DNA from: Peptococcaceae bacterium
GTDB taxonomy: Bacteria; Bacillota; Dehalobacteriia; UBA4068; UBA4997
Assembly (NCBI GenBank): GCA_019421315.1
Contig: JAHZFN010000289.1
Span: forward strand, 1-9,147
Direction: 5' to 3'
DNA length: 9,147 nt
This document shows positions 6,784 to 9,147 of this stretch, piece after piece. Under the pieces are notes generated by a model. That model made no database searches and was not told the origin of the DNA. It saw only the letters and a list, made by a program, of their open reading frames with translations. Within the stretch, counting starts at the first letter, position 1. The number at the start of each line of letters is the position of its first letter. The translations under genes were made by a program, and so were the position numbers.

Positions 6784-9147
6784 GTGAACAACGAAACAAG
6801 GGTTTATCCCTATCAAAGAGTATTGGACGAAAAACCGCAAATTGGCGATAAACGCTTCAGTGAATACATATCCCCAAGCAATGAAAACAAAAATCCGAGC
6901 CGCGGCAAAACATTCAAATTTATGCATATGAGTTTATCAAGCTGGCTTCTGGCGGCGGCCGCCCTGTGTTTGGGGTCGGCGGAAATTTTAGGGAACCTTT
7001 ATCCTTTCGGAATTGCTTTTGCCGCCGCCGCAGTTATCAAATGCCGAAAACATTCACTCCTATATGCGGCAATGGTCATGGCAGGCAGCATTTTTGCCAA
7101 AGGGACAGGGTCGTTACCATACATCATTTCGGCGGCAATGGTCTGGAGCCTTTTATACTTCAGCCGCCGCGACGAAAAATTTTCCCGTTTGGTATCGCCC
7201 GCCCTGGTCTTTGCCGTTCTTGCCACAAACAGAGTTATCGCCTCCCTTTTTACGGGAGAAATATCCGGTTATGATATATCCATCATCTTTTTTGAAGGTA
7301 TTTTCACCGGCGGACTGACAGTTGTAGCCATGGTAACCCTCAGCCTGGCTTCCAACTATAAAAGCATCTCCAAGCTTTCTACCGACGAATTGGTCTGCAT
7401 TTTTGTAATGCTGCTGGGCTGTATCAGCGGACTGGGCGACTTTGCCATAGCCGGCATAAGTATCGGCGATGTGGCGGGTAGAACCCTGATTATGCTGGCG
7501 GCATTATGGGGAGGTGCAGGTGCAGGTGCGGGGGTAGGCGCCATCATGGGTATTGTTCCGAGTCTGTCCATGCTGGCTTCTCCCGCCACCGTCGGTATAT
7601 ACGCCTTTGCGGGGCTTATGGCAGGCGCTTTCCAAACCTACAAAAGAGTCGGCGTTTCCGCAGGCTTCATTTTGGGCAACATCATGCTTTCGCTTTATGT
7701 GATAGAAAGCGCAGAAATTGCGGTTCAGCTGATCGCTTCTCTGATTTCCGTAATTTTGCTGTTCCTTTTGCCCGCCAAGCTGGTGAATTACGGCAGCAAG
7801 GTTTTTTCGGGAATTTATGGGCAAACCGCCGCCGAAGACCGCAGCGGCAGACTGATGAAAGCAGCAGGCAAAAAACTGAAAAACACCGCCTGGATATACA
7901 AAGAACTGGCAGGAAACTGCAAAACACCCGACCAAGAAAACGACACCGAGGCAGAAAATATCAACAATGTTTTAAACCATCTGCGTTCCAGAATTTGCGA
8001 TAACTGTTCTGTCCGCAAGCTTTGCTGGACAGTGGATATAAACGAAACCTACCGCAGTGTAATGGAGCTTTTTAACACCTCCGAAAAAAAAGGCTCCATC
8101 AACGTAACAGACGCCTCTCCCGTCCTGCAAAAACGCTGTCCGCACATTCGGGAGCTGGTGGCAACGGTCAACTGTCTGTATGAGCTTTACCGCCAAAATA
8201 ATTTTTGGCAAAATCAACAGGCAGGTTCGGGTATGTTTTTGGCAAATCAGCTGGAAGGCACCGCTCAGGTTTTGGAAAATTTGGCGGCAGAGCTGACAAA
8301 CAACGACCTACGGGCAGCAGCCGCCGAAAAAACGGTCAAAAGAAGCCTGGATAAAATGGGAATTGCCGCCGACGGCGTGCAAATCTTGAATTTCAACGAG
8401 AAAAGCCTGGATTTTTGGGTTAATTTCGAGGAATGTCCGGGTGAAAACACCTGCCGCAAAATCATCCAAAAGGAAACAAGCAAAGCCATCGACAAAAATT
8501 TAAAAATCGCCGATGTTTGCTGCGGCAACACCTGCGGCGAAAGCTGCAAATTTCACCTGCTGGAAGCAGGAGCCAAGAATATTACCATCGGCAGAGCCCA
8601 ACTGGCGCGGGCAGGCAAAAATGTCTGCGGCGACTGCGGCAGTGACTTAATTTTGGACGAAGGCAAGCAGCTTTTGATGATCAGCGACGGCATGGGAACA
8701 GGCTTTAAGGCCGCCCTCAAATCGGGAACCGCCGTCAATATTTTAAGCCGCCTTTTGGAAATCGGCTTTGAAAGAGACACCGCCATTGATGCGGTAAACA
8801 CCATACTGATGCTGCAAAGCAACGAAGAATCCTTTGTTACTCTCGATATGTGCTTCATAGATTTATACGAAAGCAGCGCCGATTTCATTAAAACAGGCGC
8901 CGCTCCCAGCTTCATCAAAAAAAATCATAATGTAAAAATTGTCAAAAGCAGCAGCCTGCCGGTGGGTATGCTGCAAAACGTGGAAAAATCCGTTACCACC
9001 GAGCATTTATCCAACGGAGACATGATAATCCTGACAAGCGACGGACTGCTGGATGCCGACAGTAAAACAGATATAAAATGGCTGGCGGATGTCGTGGCAA
9101 AATCCGATATAACAGACCCGCAGCAAATGGCAGAATATCTCCTGAAC
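6784..9147 (+). CDS. spoIIE: Stage II sporulation protein E, PP2C-type SpoIIAA phosphatase (partial, C-terminus off window)
   Basis: 788 codons are visible of a family about 800-830 aa long. Translation starts at GTG 6784 behind AAGGCGGTGA (6768-6777), one base from a perfect SD. SpoIIE dephosphorylates the anti-anti-sigma factor SpoIIAA to release sigma-F in the forespore, and helps position the polar division septum through FtsZ. Residues 1-50 are hydrophilic and cytoplasmic. About ten membrane helices fill 52-333, followed by a central regulatory region (334-595) and the PP2C domain from about 596. Catalytic motifs seen are GDCGSD (616-621), MISDGMGTG (632-640), TLD (687-689), TGAAPSF (704-710) and ILTSDGLLD (749-757). 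The last metal-binding motif (D-D-M-T-V type) must lie past the edge. The central region is rich in cysteine (C405, C408, C414, C452, C463, C551, C557, C579, C580, C584, C588). The gene is divergent from tilS-ftsH instead of co-directional. Confidence 0.97.
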   Translation, partial: MNNETRVYPYQRVLDEKPQIGDKRFSEYISPSNENKNPSRGKTFKFMHMSLSSWLLAAAALCLGSAEILGNLYPFGIAFAAAAVIKCRKHSLLYAAMVMAGSIFAKGTGSLPYIISAAMVWSLLYFSRRDEKFSRLVSPALVFAVLATNRVIASLFTGEISGYDISIIFFEGIFTGGLTVVAMVTLSLASNYKSISKLSTDELVCIFVMLLGCISGLGDFAIAGISIGDVAGRTLIMLAALWGGAGAGAGVGAIMGIVPSLSMLASPATVGIYAFAGLMAGAFQTYKRVGVSAGFILGNIMLSLYVIESAEIAVQLIASLISVILLFLLPAKLVNYGSKVFSGIYGQTAAEDRSGRLMKAAGKKLKNTAWIYKELAGNCKTPDQENDTEAENINNVLNHLRSRICDNCSVRKLCWTVDINETYRSVMELFNTSEKKGSINVTDASPVLQKRCPHIRELVATVNCLYELYRQNNFWQNQQAGSGMFLANQLEGTAQVLENLAAELTNNDLRAAAAEKTVKRSLDKMGIAADGVQILNFNEKSLDFWVNFEECPGENTCRKIIQKETSKAIDKNLKIADVCCGNTCGESCKFHLLEAGAKNITIGRAQLARAGKNVCGDCGSDLILDEGKQLLMISDGMGTGFKAALKSGTAVNILSRLLEIGFERDTAIDAVNTILMLQSNEESFVTLDMCFIDLYESSADFIKTGAAPSFIKKNHNVKIVKSSSLPVGMLQNVEKSVTTEHLSNGDMIILTSDGLLDADSKTDIKWLADVVAKSDITDPQQMAEYLLN

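Noticed and set aside
7356..8918. Minus-strand open frames inside spoIIE
   Set aside because: They are shadows of a gene with clear PP2C motifs and membrane segments, with no SDs or domain signatures.

Overview
The window comes from an endospore-forming, low-to-moderate-GC member of the Firmicutes, most likely a Clostridia-type lineage. The evidence is an almost complete spoIIE, a neighbouring tilS-ftsH pair (a conserved Firmicute neighbourhood), strong AGGAGG-type ribosome binding sites, GTG/TTG starts, AT-rich spacers, and promoter-like motifs resembling Spo0A/sigma-A and sporulation sigma-factor sites. I cannot place the genus.

Layout, left to right. Positions 1-1626 (minus strand) hold the first 542 codons of a protein running off the left edge. 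It has an N-terminal beta-rich domain resembling the SPOCS domain of spore-coat morphogenesis proteins, then a long charged, Ala/Glu/Lys-rich low-complexity tail. A sigma-E-like promoter lies just upstream. Positions 1773-2831 (minus) hold a P-loop ATPase built as an internal duplication whose second copy has lost its Walker A. Positions 3067-5103 (minus) encode FtsH, with a sigma-A promoter upstream and a strong hairpin terminator downstream. Positions 5260-6324 (minus) encode TilS, apparently of a short type without the usual C-terminal domain. A 459-bp AT-rich divergent spacer follows. It carries candidate 0A boxes and a spoIIE promoter with a 21-bp spacer. From 6784 to the right edge (plus) is spoIIE, missing only its last few dozen codons.

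The genes read as one sporulation-flavoured neighbourhood. SpoIIE dephosphorylates SpoIIAA to activate sigma-F in the forespore, and FtsH is known in Bacillus subtilis to degrade SpoIIE. The leftmost gene is probably a mother-cell coat or encasement protein. TilS is housekeeping tRNA modification. Compared with the usual co-directional spoIIE-tilS-hpt-ftsH order, spoIIE is divergent here and hpt is absent between tilS and ftsH. No mobile element, CRISPR array, rRNA or tRNA gene was seen. Nothing here is a clearly unprecedented system. The points most worth checking are the leftmost coat-like protein with its sigma-E-like promoter, and the ATPase with one dead P-loop.
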